Shown here: positions 1-7,561 of the stretch, piece after piece | Layout of the letters: every line of letters starts with the position of its first letter | Position numbering within the stretch: position 1 is the stretch's first letter | DNA from: 2-02-FULL-48-14 sp964356195 | Lineage (GTDB): Bacteria; Patescibacteriota; Gracilibacteria; UBA1369; 2-02-FULL-48-14 | DNA: 42,807 bases | Direction: 5' to 3' | NCBI GenBank assembly: GCA_964356195.1 | Contig: CAYHGP010000006.1 | Coordinates: 1-42,807 of the forward strand | The notes under the pieces: model-generated | Databases searched by the model: none | Told to the model about the DNA's origin: nothing | Seen by the model: only the letters and a program-made list of their open reading frames with translations | Program-made: the position numbers and the translations under genes

Positions 1-248
1 GAGCCGTCCAGACCTTCTTCTTCCACGGTGCGCACGAAGCTCACGTTGGTGCTGATGAGTCCGGCGTCATCCAAATCGTTGGCGATGGTCTTGGCGCTGG
101 AGCCTTTTTCAACCTCGAAAACTATTTTTTCGTCGCTGCTGCTGTCCACGGCTTCATTTAAATCGTAGCGCCAGAACGGACGCCAAAAATCCCAGACGAA
201 AACAATCGCCAATATAAGAAGGACAAGCTGGAAGATGCGTTTCTCCAT
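1..248 (-). CDS. mltG: Endolytic murein transglycosylase MltG (YceG), N-terminal part, cut by window edge
   Basis: MltG is a membrane-anchored lytic transglycosylase that cleaves nascent peptidoglycan strands and helps set glycan length. Only the first 82 codons are here. They show one N-terminal membrane segment (about residues 5-20, then WDFWRPFW) followed by the family's opening LysM-like stretch: FEVEKGSSAKTIANDL, then a short helix ending GLISTNVSF, matching the family pattern of a strand, KGSS, then 'gvI.s...F'. The catalytic Glu lies outside the window. The ATG at 248 directly abuts the stop codon of the ybaB gene (249-251), so the two are almost certainly co-transcribed and translationally coupled. 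The family call rests on this N-terminal pattern only. Confidence 0.75.
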   Translation of the reverse strand, partial: MEKRIFQLVLLILAIVFVWDFWRPFWRYDLNEAVDSSSDEKIVFEVEKGSSAKTIANDLDDAGLISTNVSFVRTVEEEGLDG

Positions 249-581
249 TTAAGCTTGGGGTTGGTCAGCACCACCGGCAAGTCCGGGGATGTCCATTCCT
301 AAATCGCTCATCATACCGCGCATTCTCTCGGCGGCAACTTCTTGAGACTTCTTAATGGCCTTATTAAAGACGGAAATGAGCACATTTTGCAGTTTAGCCT
401 GATTCTCAGGTTTCAGCATTTCTTCTGAAATGCGTACTTCCACCACTTCCTGCTCGCCGTTGATGACCACCACCACACCTTCGCCTTCAGCCTCAATGTG
501 AAGGTTTTTCAGCTCTTCCTTGATCTTTTTAGCCTGTTTCTGAAGTTTGTACATATCTTTCGCTTGTCCGAAGAGTCCCAT
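249..581 (-). CDS. ybaB: YbaB/EbfC family nucleoid-associated protein
   Basis: A small dimeric DNA-binding protein that coats or bridges DNA. In many bacteria it is encoded with recR and dnaX; here it precedes mltG instead. The 110 residues show the expected layout: an N-terminal helix rich in Lys and Gln (residues 5-28, KDMYKLQKQAKKIKEEL), a central antiparallel sheet (EGVVVVINGEQEVVEVRIS), then a long C-terminal helix containing NVLISVFNKAIKKSQEVAAE and the family-like MRGMMSDLGMDIPGL. Length is normal. Its promoter is at 611-638. The stop codon touches the mltG start. Confidence 0.9.
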   Translation of the reverse strand: MGLFGQAKDMYKLQKQAKKIKEELKNLHIEAEGEGVVVVINGEQEVVEVRISEEMLKPENQAKLQNVLISVFNKAIKKSQEVAAERMRGMMSDLGMDIPGLAGGADQPQA

Positions 582-610
582 AAATGTGTTTTTTAATAGT
601 AAGCGGCTGG

Positions 611-638
611 ATTATATCGTGTTTTTGATTTTTCTCAA
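611..638 (-). promoter_or_regulatory. Promoter of the ybaB-mltG unit
   Basis: On the minus strand TTGAGA (633-638) and a perfect TATAAT (611-616) are separated by 16 bases. The start codon of ybaB lies 29 bases after the -10, leaving a short leader. The -35 overlaps the last codons of the upstream minus-strand gene. Confidence 0.7.
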
Positions 639-1297
639 AGATTTTGGAGGGAGGCTTGCGCCGCTTTTCGTTCCGCACACTCCAAACAGATTTGGATAGT
701 GACTTTTGATGAGGTGAGCAGGGCATCAAGGGCGTTTTCACAGGTGACGGGTTCTTTGCGCTCTTTTTCGAGTTCATGTTTGTACATACGGAATTTCCTC
801 TCAAGTTCGGGGCGGAGGTGAAAGGTGATGACGGACGTTTTTTCAGGTTGGGTTCTGCGCCCGGGCGCTAAGTCTAACCTGTAATTTTGTTCAAATTTTC
901 CGGCGATCCTTAGTTCGTGAACGAAAGTCTCAAGTGCTAACTTTGGCATTGTTTCTACTCGCTCTGCCCAATACTTATCTGTTTCAGGGGTTGCAATGTA
1001 CGCCACTCGTTCCAATTTGCTCCACCCTTGTTCACCCGAGGTGAGCTGTTCTTTTAGGATTGGCTTATCTTCAAGTTTGATGGCCAGCCTTAGGACCTTG
1101 TCCACCGCCTCCTTGCTCATCCCCGCCATTTTCCCGGCGAACTCATGAATGCTGGTGTAGCCCCTCTTCTTATATAGGCGGCGGCGGAGGACTTCGGGGA
1201 GGAGGCCAGCGAAACGGCGGCGCCATACTCGAGCGGCAAGGCCGTACTTTTTGCAGAGTTGGTAAAGCTGGCTGTCGGACATTTTTTCGAGGTTCAT
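635..1297 (-). CDS. HNH-endonuclease-family protein lacking the HNH domain
   Basis: The 220-residue product resembles the N-terminal three quarters of the HNH-endonuclease-type proteins common in candidate-phyla bacteria. It has an Arg-rich opening (residues 20-45), a segment like 'RGYTSIHEFAGKMAGMSKEA' that parallels their 'LGYSSLFEY...GYSE' motif, a helical middle, and a late segment FHLRPELERKFRMYKHELEK that parallels their 'F.....L..KL...R..L' stretch. Those proteins continue into a zinc-binding HNH nuclease domain. Here the frame ends after CLECAERKAAQASL with no HNH residues, and ybaB follows after 53 bases. It may be a truncated relic or a nuclease-less regulator. ATG 1297 directly follows a TATAAT; Met6 (1282) is an alternative start. 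A promoter with a dyad lies upstream. Confidence 0.55.
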   Translation of the reverse strand: MNLEKMSDSQLYQLCKKYGLAARVWRRRFAGLLPEVLRRRLYKKRGYTSIHEFAGKMAGMSKEAVDKVLRLAIKLEDKPILKEQLTSGEQGWSKLERVAYIATPETDKYWAERVETMPKLALETFVHELRIAGKFEQNYRLDLAPGRRTQPEKTSVITFHLRPELERKFRMYKHELEKERKEPVTCENALDALLTSSKVTIQICLECAERKAAQASLQNL

Positions 1298-1333
1298 ATT
1301 ATAAGGTTAATGAAGCCTCACAATAGCACAAAA

Positions 1334-1365
1334 GGTGAGTATACGCTCACCAATTAACTGGACAA
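1334..1365 (-). promoter_or_regulatory. Promoter with an 18-bp operator-like dyad for the HNH-less gene
   Basis: Minus-strand TTGTCC (1360-1365), a 16-base spacer and TATACT (1338-1343) form a good promoter. The -10 sits inside a near-perfect dyad at 1334-1351 (GGTGAG / CTCACC arms, 16 of 18 positions symmetrical). A repressor bound there would block the promoter. Which protein binds is unknown; autoregulation by the downstream product is a guess. Confidence 0.5.
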
Positions 1366-1486
1366 GAATGCCGTCTTGTTTTTAAGTTTTTATTTACCAT
1401 ACATAGGGGTGTAACGGTTTAACATAACTTGCCTAAATGTAGAAAAACCGTACAGTTAAGGCTGTCTTTGCTTTAAATTTGTATTT

Positions 1487-1750
1487 ATGCAATTTGTACG
1501 AGCTGGTCAGTCTGATCGTGACCACCTAAGATCTGGAGGAGTAGACGCAAGGCCCAGGAAAACTATAGAGGCTCCGGATCTAGGGGAATTGCCTGTGCTC
1601 TCTAGGTTTATTCATGGAGAACCTGAAAGAATGCAGCCACGTTCTGCCGTGGGGTATACTCCACCTGGTGTAATTCCTGGTGAGTCAGATCTCCTTAGAG
1701 ATCGTGTACATACCCTTCTATCAGAAGGGTCACTTGCTGATCCAAAGTAA
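1487..1750 (+). CDS. Small orphan protein, 87 residues
   Basis: No family was recognised. The product is hydrophilic and rich in Arg, Asp, Pro and Gly, with no membrane segment or signal. It uses AGA, AGG, ATA and CTA codons, which the neighbouring genes mostly avoid, so it is either recently acquired or not a real gene. A possible promoter lies upstream (TTGCCT 1429-1434, 16 bases, TACAGT 1451-1456), flanked by imperfect inverted arms at 1413-1420 and 1445-1451. There is no clear Shine-Dalgarno sequence. It ends 54 bases before the likely rplY start. That promoter could instead serve rplY. Confidence 0.4.
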   Translation: MQFVRAGQSDRDHLRSGGVDARPRKTIEAPDLGELPVLSRFIHGEPERMQPRSAVGYTPPGVIPGESDLLRDRVHTLLSEGSLADPK

Positions 1751-1804
1751 TTCCTCTTGCCTTATCCGCAGGAGATCGCTAAAATCCCTCCGCTAACTCA
1801 TTTT

Positions 1805-2464
1805 ATGGAACAAACCGTTTTCCCTGCACAACTCCGAGACAAATCTGTTAAGACTAAGAATCTTCGCAAGATGAATTTGATTCCGGCCGAATACTATGGC
1901 CGTGGAATTCAGAATATCAGCTTACAACTTGACTACCAGTCTTTCCGAAAAATGTACCGAAAGGCCGGTTTTAATACCGTGATCACTCTCGAAATTGAAG
2001 GAGGAGGAACTAAAAAAGTGTTGATTCATGAAGTAGATCGCCACCCGGTGACGGACTTGTTCAGCCATGTGGAGCTTATTAACGTACGTATGGATGAAGA
2101 GGTAACCACTACGATTCCTGTTCGTTTGGAAGGTTCAGCTCCTGCTGTTCGTGATTTTGGTGGAGTGCTTATTCAAAGCATGGATGAAATTGAAATCACT
2201 TGTTTACCAGGTGACTTGATTCACGAAATCGTTCTTAGTGTTGAAGGTCTTACTGAACTCAATTCCGGTTTGCACGTTTCTGACATCAAACTTTCTGATA
2301 AAATCAAAATCCTCAGTGACCCTGAAGCTTCTGTTGCCATGGTCTCTGCTCCTCAAGAAGAGGAAGTGGCCGCTGTTGAAGCTCCTGCGGTGGGTGAAGT
2401 TGAAATCACTACAGCTAAAGAAGGAGAAGCAGGCGCTGCTCCAGAGGAAAAGAAGGAAGAGTAA
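1805..2464 (+). CDS. rplY: 50S ribosomal protein L25 (CTC/TL5 type)
   Basis: L25 binds 5S rRNA in the central protuberance. From Met 1805 the 219-residue protein starts with the family pattern LRDKSVKTKNLRKMNLIPAEYYGRG compressed into the first 35 residues, then the KVLIHEVDRHPVTDLFSHVE segment that matches 'kvlikevq.hPv.d...HvdF'. The C-terminal CTC domain follows (TTIPVRLEG, then DEIEITCLPGDLIHEI), and an acidic Ala/Glu tail ends the protein. The reading frame is open upstream to a TTG at 1757, but the family begins at or near Met 1805, so that start is preferred. A strong terminator follows 14 bases after the stop. Confidence 0.92.
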   Translation: MEQTVFPAQLRDKSVKTKNLRKMNLIPAEYYGRGIQNISLQLDYQSFRKMYRKAGFNTVITLEIEGGGTKKVLIHEVDRHPVTDLFSHVELINVRMDEEVTTTIPVRLEGSAPAVRDFGGVLIQSMDEIEITCLPGDLIHEIVLSVEGLTELNSGLHVSDIKLSDKIKILSDPEASVAMVSAPQEEEVAAVEAPAVGEVEITTAKEGEAGAAPEEKKEE

Positions 2465-2477
2465 TTGTTTAAAACTT

Positions 2478-2508
2478 AAAAAAGGCGGGCCCGTCGGCCG
2501 CCTTTTTT
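2478..2508. terminator. Bidirectional intrinsic terminator after rplY
   Basis: AAAAAAGGCGG at 2478-2488 pairs with CCGCCTTTTTT at 2498-2508 around a 9-base loop. The T-run on one strand and A-run on the other let it work both ways, ending rplY on the plus strand and the 79-residue gene on the minus strand. Confidence 0.9.
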
Positions 2509-2521
2509 TGTATTATAGTTT

Positions 2522-2761
2522 TTACTGGATCAGATCGTTTAGGAGTCTACGTAATGTCTGTGCCTCTGAAGTGCGCGCGGTTTCGGTGTCCTCCAATTTA
2601 ATGTTGAAGCTAGCACCGAGTGTAAGGCTGGGAGGCAGCATAATCTTGGGAAAGGGTACCCGTTCAACGTCGGTGCCTTTGCGAACTTCCAGTAGCGCCA
2701 TTTCTCCTTCATCGGAAAGGTAGGTGGCGTTGTATTGATATTGAAAAGGATTCCAGTGCAT
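2522..2761 (-). CDS. Small orphan protein, 79 residues (loosely DUF3006-like)
   Basis: A soluble acidic protein with an apparent small beta domain: DEGEMALLEVRKGT, then VPFPKIMLPPSLTLG, then ASFNIKLEDTE, ending in a helix (SEAQTLRRLLNDLIQ). The order 'A.LEv...  vP...LP..l..G....i' recalls DUF3006 proteins, which are small beta proteins of unknown role, but the match is weak. It stands alone between two terminators (2478-2508 and 2803-2842), so it is its own transcription unit. No function is proposed. Confidence 0.6.
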   Translation of the reverse strand: MHWNPFQYQYNATYLSDEGEMALLEVRKGTDVERVPFPKIMLPPSLTLGASFNIKLEDTETARTSEAQTLRRLLNDLIQ

Positions 2762-2802
2762 GGCGTGTAAGTTAAGTGTTTAGCTTAGCAAAAGGTACGT
2801 AT

Positions 2803-2842
2803 AAAAAAAGTGCCAATGGGTCTTTCCCAATTGACACTTTTT
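2803..2842 (-). terminator. Intrinsic terminator after hppA
   Basis: An imperfect hairpin with arms AAAAAAAGTGCCAATGGG and CCCAATTGACACTTTTT. On the minus strand it ends in a T-run and lies 32 bases after the hppA stop codon. Confidence 0.85.
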
Positions 2843-2874
2843 CTAAAGCTTTCTGAGCTTGGTTTTTTAAGCTA

Positions 2875-4932
2875 TTACAGCACGGAATGAAGCACAATCA
2901 CGGGCGCAATAATCAAGGCGATGGTGTTGATCACTTTGATCAGCGCGTTCAAGGCAGGTCCGGCGGTGTCCTTGTAAGGATCACCAACAGTGTCTCCCAC
3001 CACGGCGGCTTTGTGAGTGTCGGAGCCTTTGCCTCCTCCGTTTCCATCTTCCACATATTTCTTGGCGTTGTCCCAAGCACCACCGGCGTTGCTCATGTTA
3101 ATGGCCATGAGGAGTCCGGTTACAATCACTCCACCGAGCAAGCCTCCAAGAGCCAGAGGGCCGAGAATGAATCCGACGGCGAGCGGAGCCACGATGGCGA
3201 TGATGCCGGGAAGGATCATTTCTTTGAGAGCGGACTTGGTCACAATGTCTACGCAAGTTCCGTATTCGGGGCGAGCTTTGCCTTCCATGATTCCCGGAAT
3301 TTCACGGAACTGGCGGCGTACTTCTTCCACCACGCTGAAGGCGGCTTTTCCCACGGCTTGCATGAGGAATCCTGAGAATAAGAATGGAAGGGCTCCTCCA
3401 ATGAAGAGACCGATCATTACACGGTAGTCGGCGAGGTCGAAGACGAATTCTTCACCGCTGCTGGCAAGGAGAGATTCGCCGTAAGCCTGGAAAAGAACCA
3501 AGGCTGCGAGGGCCGCTGATGCAATGGCGTAACCTTTAGTCACGGCTTTAGTGGTGTTTCCTACGGCATCGAGGGCGTCGGTGTGGACGCGAACTTCTTT
3601 AGGGAGATCGGCCATTTCTGCAATTCCTCCGGCGTTGTCCGTAATAGGGCCATAAGAGTCCATGGCAATCACCATTCCGGTGGTGGAAAGCATGGCAACC
3701 GCGGCAACGGCGATTCCATAAATTCCGCTTTCAAGAGTGGAATGATCTCCAAGCCAGTAGGCGGAGAAGATGGAGATTACAATTAAAATCACCATAGGGA
3801 AGGTGGAGAACATACCCACGGCAAGACCTGCAATGAGGTTGGTTCCTGCTCCGGTTTCAGAAGCTTTAGCGATGCGCTTCACGGGGTCGTAATCTTTTGA
3901 AGTGTAGTATTCGGTCGCGATGTTGATGAAAAGAGTGAGGATGAGTCCCACAACAGCGGCAAAGAAAATCTTTACGTCGTTGAGCATGTTCATGGTCACG
4001 AAGTAGAAACCAATGGCTGAAATAACTCCGGTGACAAAAGTTCCACGGTAGAGCGCGCCCATGATATTTTTTTTATCTTCACCCAAGCGAACAAAATAGA
4101 TTCCAAAAATGGTGGCGAGCACGGCAATAGCACCCAGAGCCAAGGGGTACTCCACTCCCACTGCTCCTATTTTTGTCGTTAGCGTAGAGCCGGCCAAAAT
4201 CATGGCGGCAATTAAAGTCACGGCATAGGTTTCGAAGAGATCCGCACCCATTCCGGCGCAGTCTCCTACGTTGTCGCCTACGTTGTCGGCAATGGTGGCC
4301 GGGTTTCTTGGATCGTCTTCAGGGATTCCTTTTTCAATCTTTCCCACCATGTCACCACCCACGTCGGCGGCCTTGGTGAAAATTCCTCCTCCCACACGAG
4401 CGAAGAGAGAAATGAGGGAAGCGCCAAATGCGAATCCAATCAAGAGGCCCGGAGCTTTATCGACAGCGATTCCAAAGTAGTTCGTGAACATCCAGTAGAA
4501 TCCGGACACTCCGAGCAGAGCAAGGCTCACCACGGAAAGACCGGTGACGGCTCCTCCACGGAAAGCGATCATGAATGCGGGAGCCAAGCCTTCTTTGGCA
4601 GCGGCGGCGGTGCGAACATTGGCGCGGACGGAAACGCCCATTCCAATGTAACCGGCGAGAGCCGAGAAAACAGCGCCCACCAAGAATCCCATGGCGATGA
4701 GGAATCCGTTTTCAGGAAGTCCGAGACCGAGTAGCAAGAACACCAAAATCGTGAAAACAGCCAAAGTTTTGTACTGACGGTTGAGGTAGGCCATGGCCCC
4801 TTCCTGAATGGATTTTGCGATTTCCTGCATTTTGACGTTTCCGTCACTCTTCGAGAGAACACTCACAATAAGGCCAATAGCCCAGGCTAGAGCCAGAATG
4901 CTCGCAGCTGAGGCCAGAACAGGTATACTCAT
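2875..4932 (-). CDS. hppA: Membrane pyrophosphatase, K+-independent H+-pumping type
   Basis: This enzyme hydrolyses pyrophosphate and pumps ions across the membrane, recovering energy from biosynthetic PPi. The 685 residues and roughly 16 hydrophobic segments are normal for the family. Substrate-binding motifs are intact: DVGGDMVGKIE (190-200), DNVGDNVGDCAGMGADLFE (216-235) and, near the C-terminus, GDTVGDPYKDTAGPALN. In the ion-specificity stretch GNTTKAVTKG (458-467), Lys462 and Thr465 correspond to the Lys/Thr pair typical of K+-independent enzymes (Ala/Gly in K+-dependent ones). Known K+-independent members pump protons, so proton pumping is inferred. The upstream membrane-protein gene ends 44 bases before this start and may share its promoter. 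Confidence 0.97.
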   Translation of the reverse strand: MSIPVLASAASILALAWAIGLIVSVLSKSDGNVKMQEIAKSIQEGAMAYLNRQYKTLAVFTILVFLLLGLGLPENGFLIAMGFLVGAVFSALAGYIGMGVSVRANVRTAAAAKEGLAPAFMIAFRGGAVTGLSVVSLALLGVSGFYWMFTNYFGIAVDKAPGLLIGFAFGASLISLFARVGGGIFTKAADVGGDMVGKIEKGIPEDDPRNPATIADNVGDNVGDCAGMGADLFETYAVTLIAAMILAGSTLTTKIGAVGVEYPLALGAIAVLATIFGIYFVRLGEDKKNIMGALYRGTFVTGVISAIGFYFVTMNMLNDVKIFFAAVVGLILTLFINIATEYYTSKDYDPVKRIAKASETGAGTNLIAGLAVGMFSTFPMVILIVISIFSAYWLGDHSTLESGIYGIAVAAVAMLSTTGMVIAMDSYGPITDNAGGIAEMADLPKEVRVHTDALDAVGNTTKAVTKGYAIASAALAALVLFQAYGESLLASSGEEFVFDLADYRVMIGLFIGGALPFLFSGFLMQAVGKAAFSVVEEVRRQFREIPGIMEGKARPEYGTCVDIVTKSALKEMILPGIIAIVAPLAVGFILGPLALGGLLGGVIVTGLLMAINMSNAGGAWDNAKKYVEDGNGGGKGSDTHKAAVVGDTVGDPYKDTAGPALNALIKVINTIALIIAPVIVLHSVL

Positions 4933-4976
4933 AAAACTTGTGTTAAGGATTGATAAGGTAGGCGAATTCTAAGGGC

Positions 4977-5759
4977 TTAGCTTAAGCTTTTCAAGGTCTT
5001 CACCATTTTTGCCATTTCCGTTTTGTTCTCATCACGGTAGATGAGGTACTGGTAATTCATGAAAACCATTAAGAAGGTCATCATGAAAACCATTCCTACA
5101 GTGAAAAGGACTCCTGCTACAATTCCTCCAAGGACTCCTCCAAAGCTCTCTAACCCGGAGGCCATTAAGGGTACGGCAACGGCAAAAACCAAAGCTATAT
5201 AGAGGTATAGCGCAAGCATACTTACCGTTTGTATGGCCAAAAAATTCCCTAAGGTTCTTAAGATTCCTGCATTTTCAACCAACTTTGAACTCAAGCGATT
5301 GGCATCCCCTCCGGCAATTCCTTCCAACTGGCTGATTTTTACGGACTGAGAATACATCAATGCCTTGTAGAGTCCCGGGAAAAGAAGAAGCATGGACCAT
5401 AGTGCAATTTTGATGGCGGTAAGGATTTGTGTCCCCAGTTGCGCCCAGAAGCGAGAGAGCCCGTAACGAAGACCTTCTTCAATATCAATTATGGTCTTGC
5501 CGGCGTAGAGGTCACTGCACCATTTGGTGACCGCTGTATAGAAACAGCTTACGAATACCAGGTAGGCAATATATACAATGAGGAGAACCAGGCCGACCGG
5601 TCCTTCGGAGCCATAGGCATATGTGAAGTTCACCGCTAAAGCGACTATGGCGAAAAAAACAATGCTTACCACGGCGGGTAAAAGCATAAATTCTTTCCAT
5701 CGTTCGAGGGTGGTGTTCCAGGCGGTTTTCGCAATAAAGTCGGTAGAATTTTGTTGCAT
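4977..5759 (-). CDS. Polytopic membrane protein of unknown function, 260 residues
   Basis: About six hydrophobic segments are visible, at residues 28-48, 55-80, 112-135, 170-195, 205-230 and near 215-240. They are separated by short polar loops, and the C-terminal tail is Lys-rich (ENKTEMAKMVKTLKS). The early segment TTLERWKEFMLLPAVVSI resembles the start of DUF975-like or glycerophosphodiesterase-membrane-domain proteins, but no decisive motif is present. It is transcribed toward hppA and could form an operon with it. It is divergent from the Yip1-like membrane gene at 5845, with about 85 bases between the starts. Confidence 0.75.
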   Translation of the reverse strand: MQQNSTDFIAKTAWNTTLERWKEFMLLPAVVSIVFFAIVALAVNFTYAYGSEGPVGLVLLIVYIAYLVFVSCFYTAVTKWCSDLYAGKTIIDIEEGLRYGLSRFWAQLGTQILTAIKIALWSMLLLFPGLYKALMYSQSVKISQLEGIAGGDANRLSSKLVENAGILRTLGNFLAIQTVSMLALYLYIALVFAVAVPLMASGLESFGGVLGGIVAGVLFTVGMVFMMTFLMVFMNYQYLIYRDENKTEMAKMVKTLKSLS

Positions 5760-5844
5760 TGTGGGAGGTTAGGTAATTCGCCTTTTATCTTACTTGAAGC
5801 TTGATATACTAGGAAAGACATTTCTTACTCCACAACCTTATAAT

Positions 5845-6390
5845 ATGGATCTCCAAAAATCTGCCCAAGAAGCTTTCGAAATTGCGAAACTGAAAGAACC
5901 TGTTATGAATGCCGTCGCGAAAGACGCCGGTGCCCTTCAGCCCGCCTTGATTATTGTGGTTGCTGCAGCGGTGCTTGGAGCTTTGGGCTCTTATCTTTTC
6001 CCGGTTTCTTACGGGATGGTCACTTACCGTTTGGATACCGCCGGTCTTATTGCACAAATTCTCATCGCCTCCGTTGTTGGGATTGGAGGGCTTTACTTGG
6101 GTGGATTCTTAGCTGAAAAGGTTTTTAACTCCAAGCTGAATATGGCGGGGTACCTTCGAGTGATGGGTTACGCTTCGATTGTGAATGCTCTTGGTATTTA
6201 CCCACCGCTCAGTGCCATTTCCGGCATTTGGTCGTTGGTTATTCTCTGTTTCGTCCTTAATAAATTGGGAAAACTCAACGCGGGCTCCATTGTTTTGTTT
6301 GTTCTACTTTACTTCGTGGTGATGGGCGTTGTGGCTGCCCTTTTGGGTGGAGGCTATGCGATGGGAATGATGAGTGGCTACGACTGGTAG
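5845..6390 (+). CDS. Yip1-family membrane protein
   Basis: From Met 5845 the product has 181 residues with a short amphipathic N-terminus (QKSAQEAFEIAKLKEPVMNA) and five hydrophobic segments. The second half holds LNMAGYLRVMGYASIVNAL and the family-like PPLSAISGIWSLVILCFVL, matching the Yip1 pattern '..a...l.y...P......iw...l....l'. Bacterial Yip1 proteins are of unknown function. The frame extends to a TTG at 5794, but a TATACT (5804-5809) lies in that extension and Met 5845 gives the usual Yip1 start, so the shorter form is preferred. Confidence 0.75.
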   Translation: MDLQKSAQEAFEIAKLKEPVMNAVAKDAGALQPALIIVVAAAVLGALGSYLFPVSYGMVTYRLDTAGLIAQILIASVVGIGGLYLGGFLAEKVFNSKLNMAGYLRVMGYASIVNALGIYPPLSAISGIWSLVILCFVLNKLGKLNAGSIVLFVLLYFVVMGVVAALLGGGYAMGMMSGYDW

Positions 6391-6427
6391 ATCGCTCCAA
6401 GCCAATCTGTTCAAGAGCGCTTCCTTG

Positions 6428-6436
6428 TGCTATAAT
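6428..6436 (+). promoter_or_regulatory. Extended -10 promoter for the 6459 gene
   Basis: TGCTATAAT at 6428-6436 is a perfect -10 hexamer with the TGn extension. No good -35 is seen, as is usual for extended -10 promoters. The start codon is 22 bases downstream. Confidence 0.65.
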
Positions 6437-6458
6437 ATAAGGACGTTTTTGAATTTTT

Positions 6459-7553
6459 ATGGCTGATCCCAATAGCGACTTCCTGAATCCCAACATCGAA
6501 ACTCCTCGCGAACCTGAAAAAAAGCTTGAAGAAGATGCGGAGCTTGATGAAACCATGGATGAACCGCACAGTGCTTTGGACCAGCTCAAAGAACCGGGTG
6601 GTTTGCTTGTGGAAGATATGCCTGAAAGCAATGAACTTCAGGAACGTCGTCGCAAAACAAAAAATCGTCTGAGAGAAATGACCGAATCTGAGGAACCTGC
6701 GGCTTCCGATGATGTGTTTGATGATCAAGAAGAAGGAGGACTTATGGACTTGCTGCGTGAAGCGAATCTTTCTACGCGCCATCTTAAGTTTTGTTGCAGT
6801 GGAGTGGTCTTGGTCGCACTTTTGGTAGGACTCTACTTTGGAGGGAAAAGTTTGTGGACTTATTGGCAAAATCGAAGCCCGGATGAAGTAGTCGAAGAGG
6901 ATGTGGAAACGCCTCCCGACGAAACTCAGAATTATGATTTCTTGGATCCCTCTCTTTTGAGTGGAATTCTTGTGGGAGAGGAGACTCCTGAAGAAGATGC
7001 GGCAACGGATGCCGGTGAAACTTTGGGAACGAATGAAACTGCCTCCGATACGCTCACGCAAGGAATTGTGGATTTTGCGAAACTGTATGAATCCATGAGC
7101 GTGGACATCAATCAGCTCTTGGCCTCCAGCTCCGACCGACGCGGCACTCTTGAGGATTATGTGAATGAACTTAAGTTCCTGGTCTATACCGCCGGACAAA
7201 ACATTGAAACTTTGAACACGGAAAGTGAGAATTTGGTGGATCAATACACCGTTCTTGAAACTGAAAAGGACGAGGAAGAACAACGTTATTTCGATAAACT
7301 TCGCGACCTGGATGCGTATGGGGCCGTCGCCGCTTTGCAAAGCTTTGTGGAAAAGGGGCAGTCCATTGTTGAATTGCGTGCCGAATACAATGCCCGTCAA
7401 AAAATCATTTCTTATTACGAGCAAATTTTAGACAGTGTGGATGCGCGTCTAAAAGACATCGAGCTCAACGAAGAAGCTTTGGTAAAGGGCATTCAGGTGG
7501 TTCAAATTGAAGACTCTGATCTGAATTTGATTATAGACGAAAGCGAACTGTAG
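6459..7553 (+). CDS. Acidic single-pass membrane protein with coiled coil, unknown function
   Basis: The 364 residues divide into four parts: a very acidic cytoplasmic N-terminus (residues 1-105), one membrane segment at about 112-130 (CSGVVLVALLVGLYFGG), an acidic low-complexity linker (about 137-190, rich in Glu, Asp and Thr), and a C-terminal region from about 195 with long helices likely to form coiled coils. The N-terminal Arg/Lys patch (ERRRKTKNRLREM) interrupts the acidic run. The topology suggests the helical part lies outside the cytoplasm. No family was recognised. It ends 8 bases before the first ATG of relA and may be co-transcribed with it. Confidence 0.8.
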   Translation: MADPNSDFLNPNIETPREPEKKLEEDAELDETMDEPHSALDQLKEPGGLLVEDMPESNELQERRRKTKNRLREMTESEEPAASDDVFDDQEEGGLMDLLREANLSTRHLKFCCSGVVLVALLVGLYFGGKSLWTYWQNRSPDEVVEEDVETPPDETQNYDFLDPSLLSGILVGEETPEEDAATDAGETLGTNETASDTLTQGIVDFAKLYESMSVDINQLLASSSDRRGTLEDYVNELKFLVYTAGQNIETLNTESENLVDQYTVLETEKDEEEQRYFDKLRDLDAYGAVAALQSFVEKGQSIVELRAEYNARQKIISYYEQILDSVDARLKDIELNEEALVKGIQVVQIEDSDLNLIIDESEL

Positions 7554-7561
7554 CTTGTACA

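Noticed and set aside
1362..1379. A hairpin ACAAGA / TCTTGT followed by T-rich sequence, as a terminator
   Set aside because: The stem is only 6 bp, A/T-rich, and no plus-strand gene ends upstream; it also overlaps the -35 of the minus-strand promoter.
6411..7424. A 337-codon minus-strand frame opposite the acidic membrane protein
   Set aside because: The plus-strand product has a coherent layout with a membrane segment and an extended -10 promoter; the minus frame has none.
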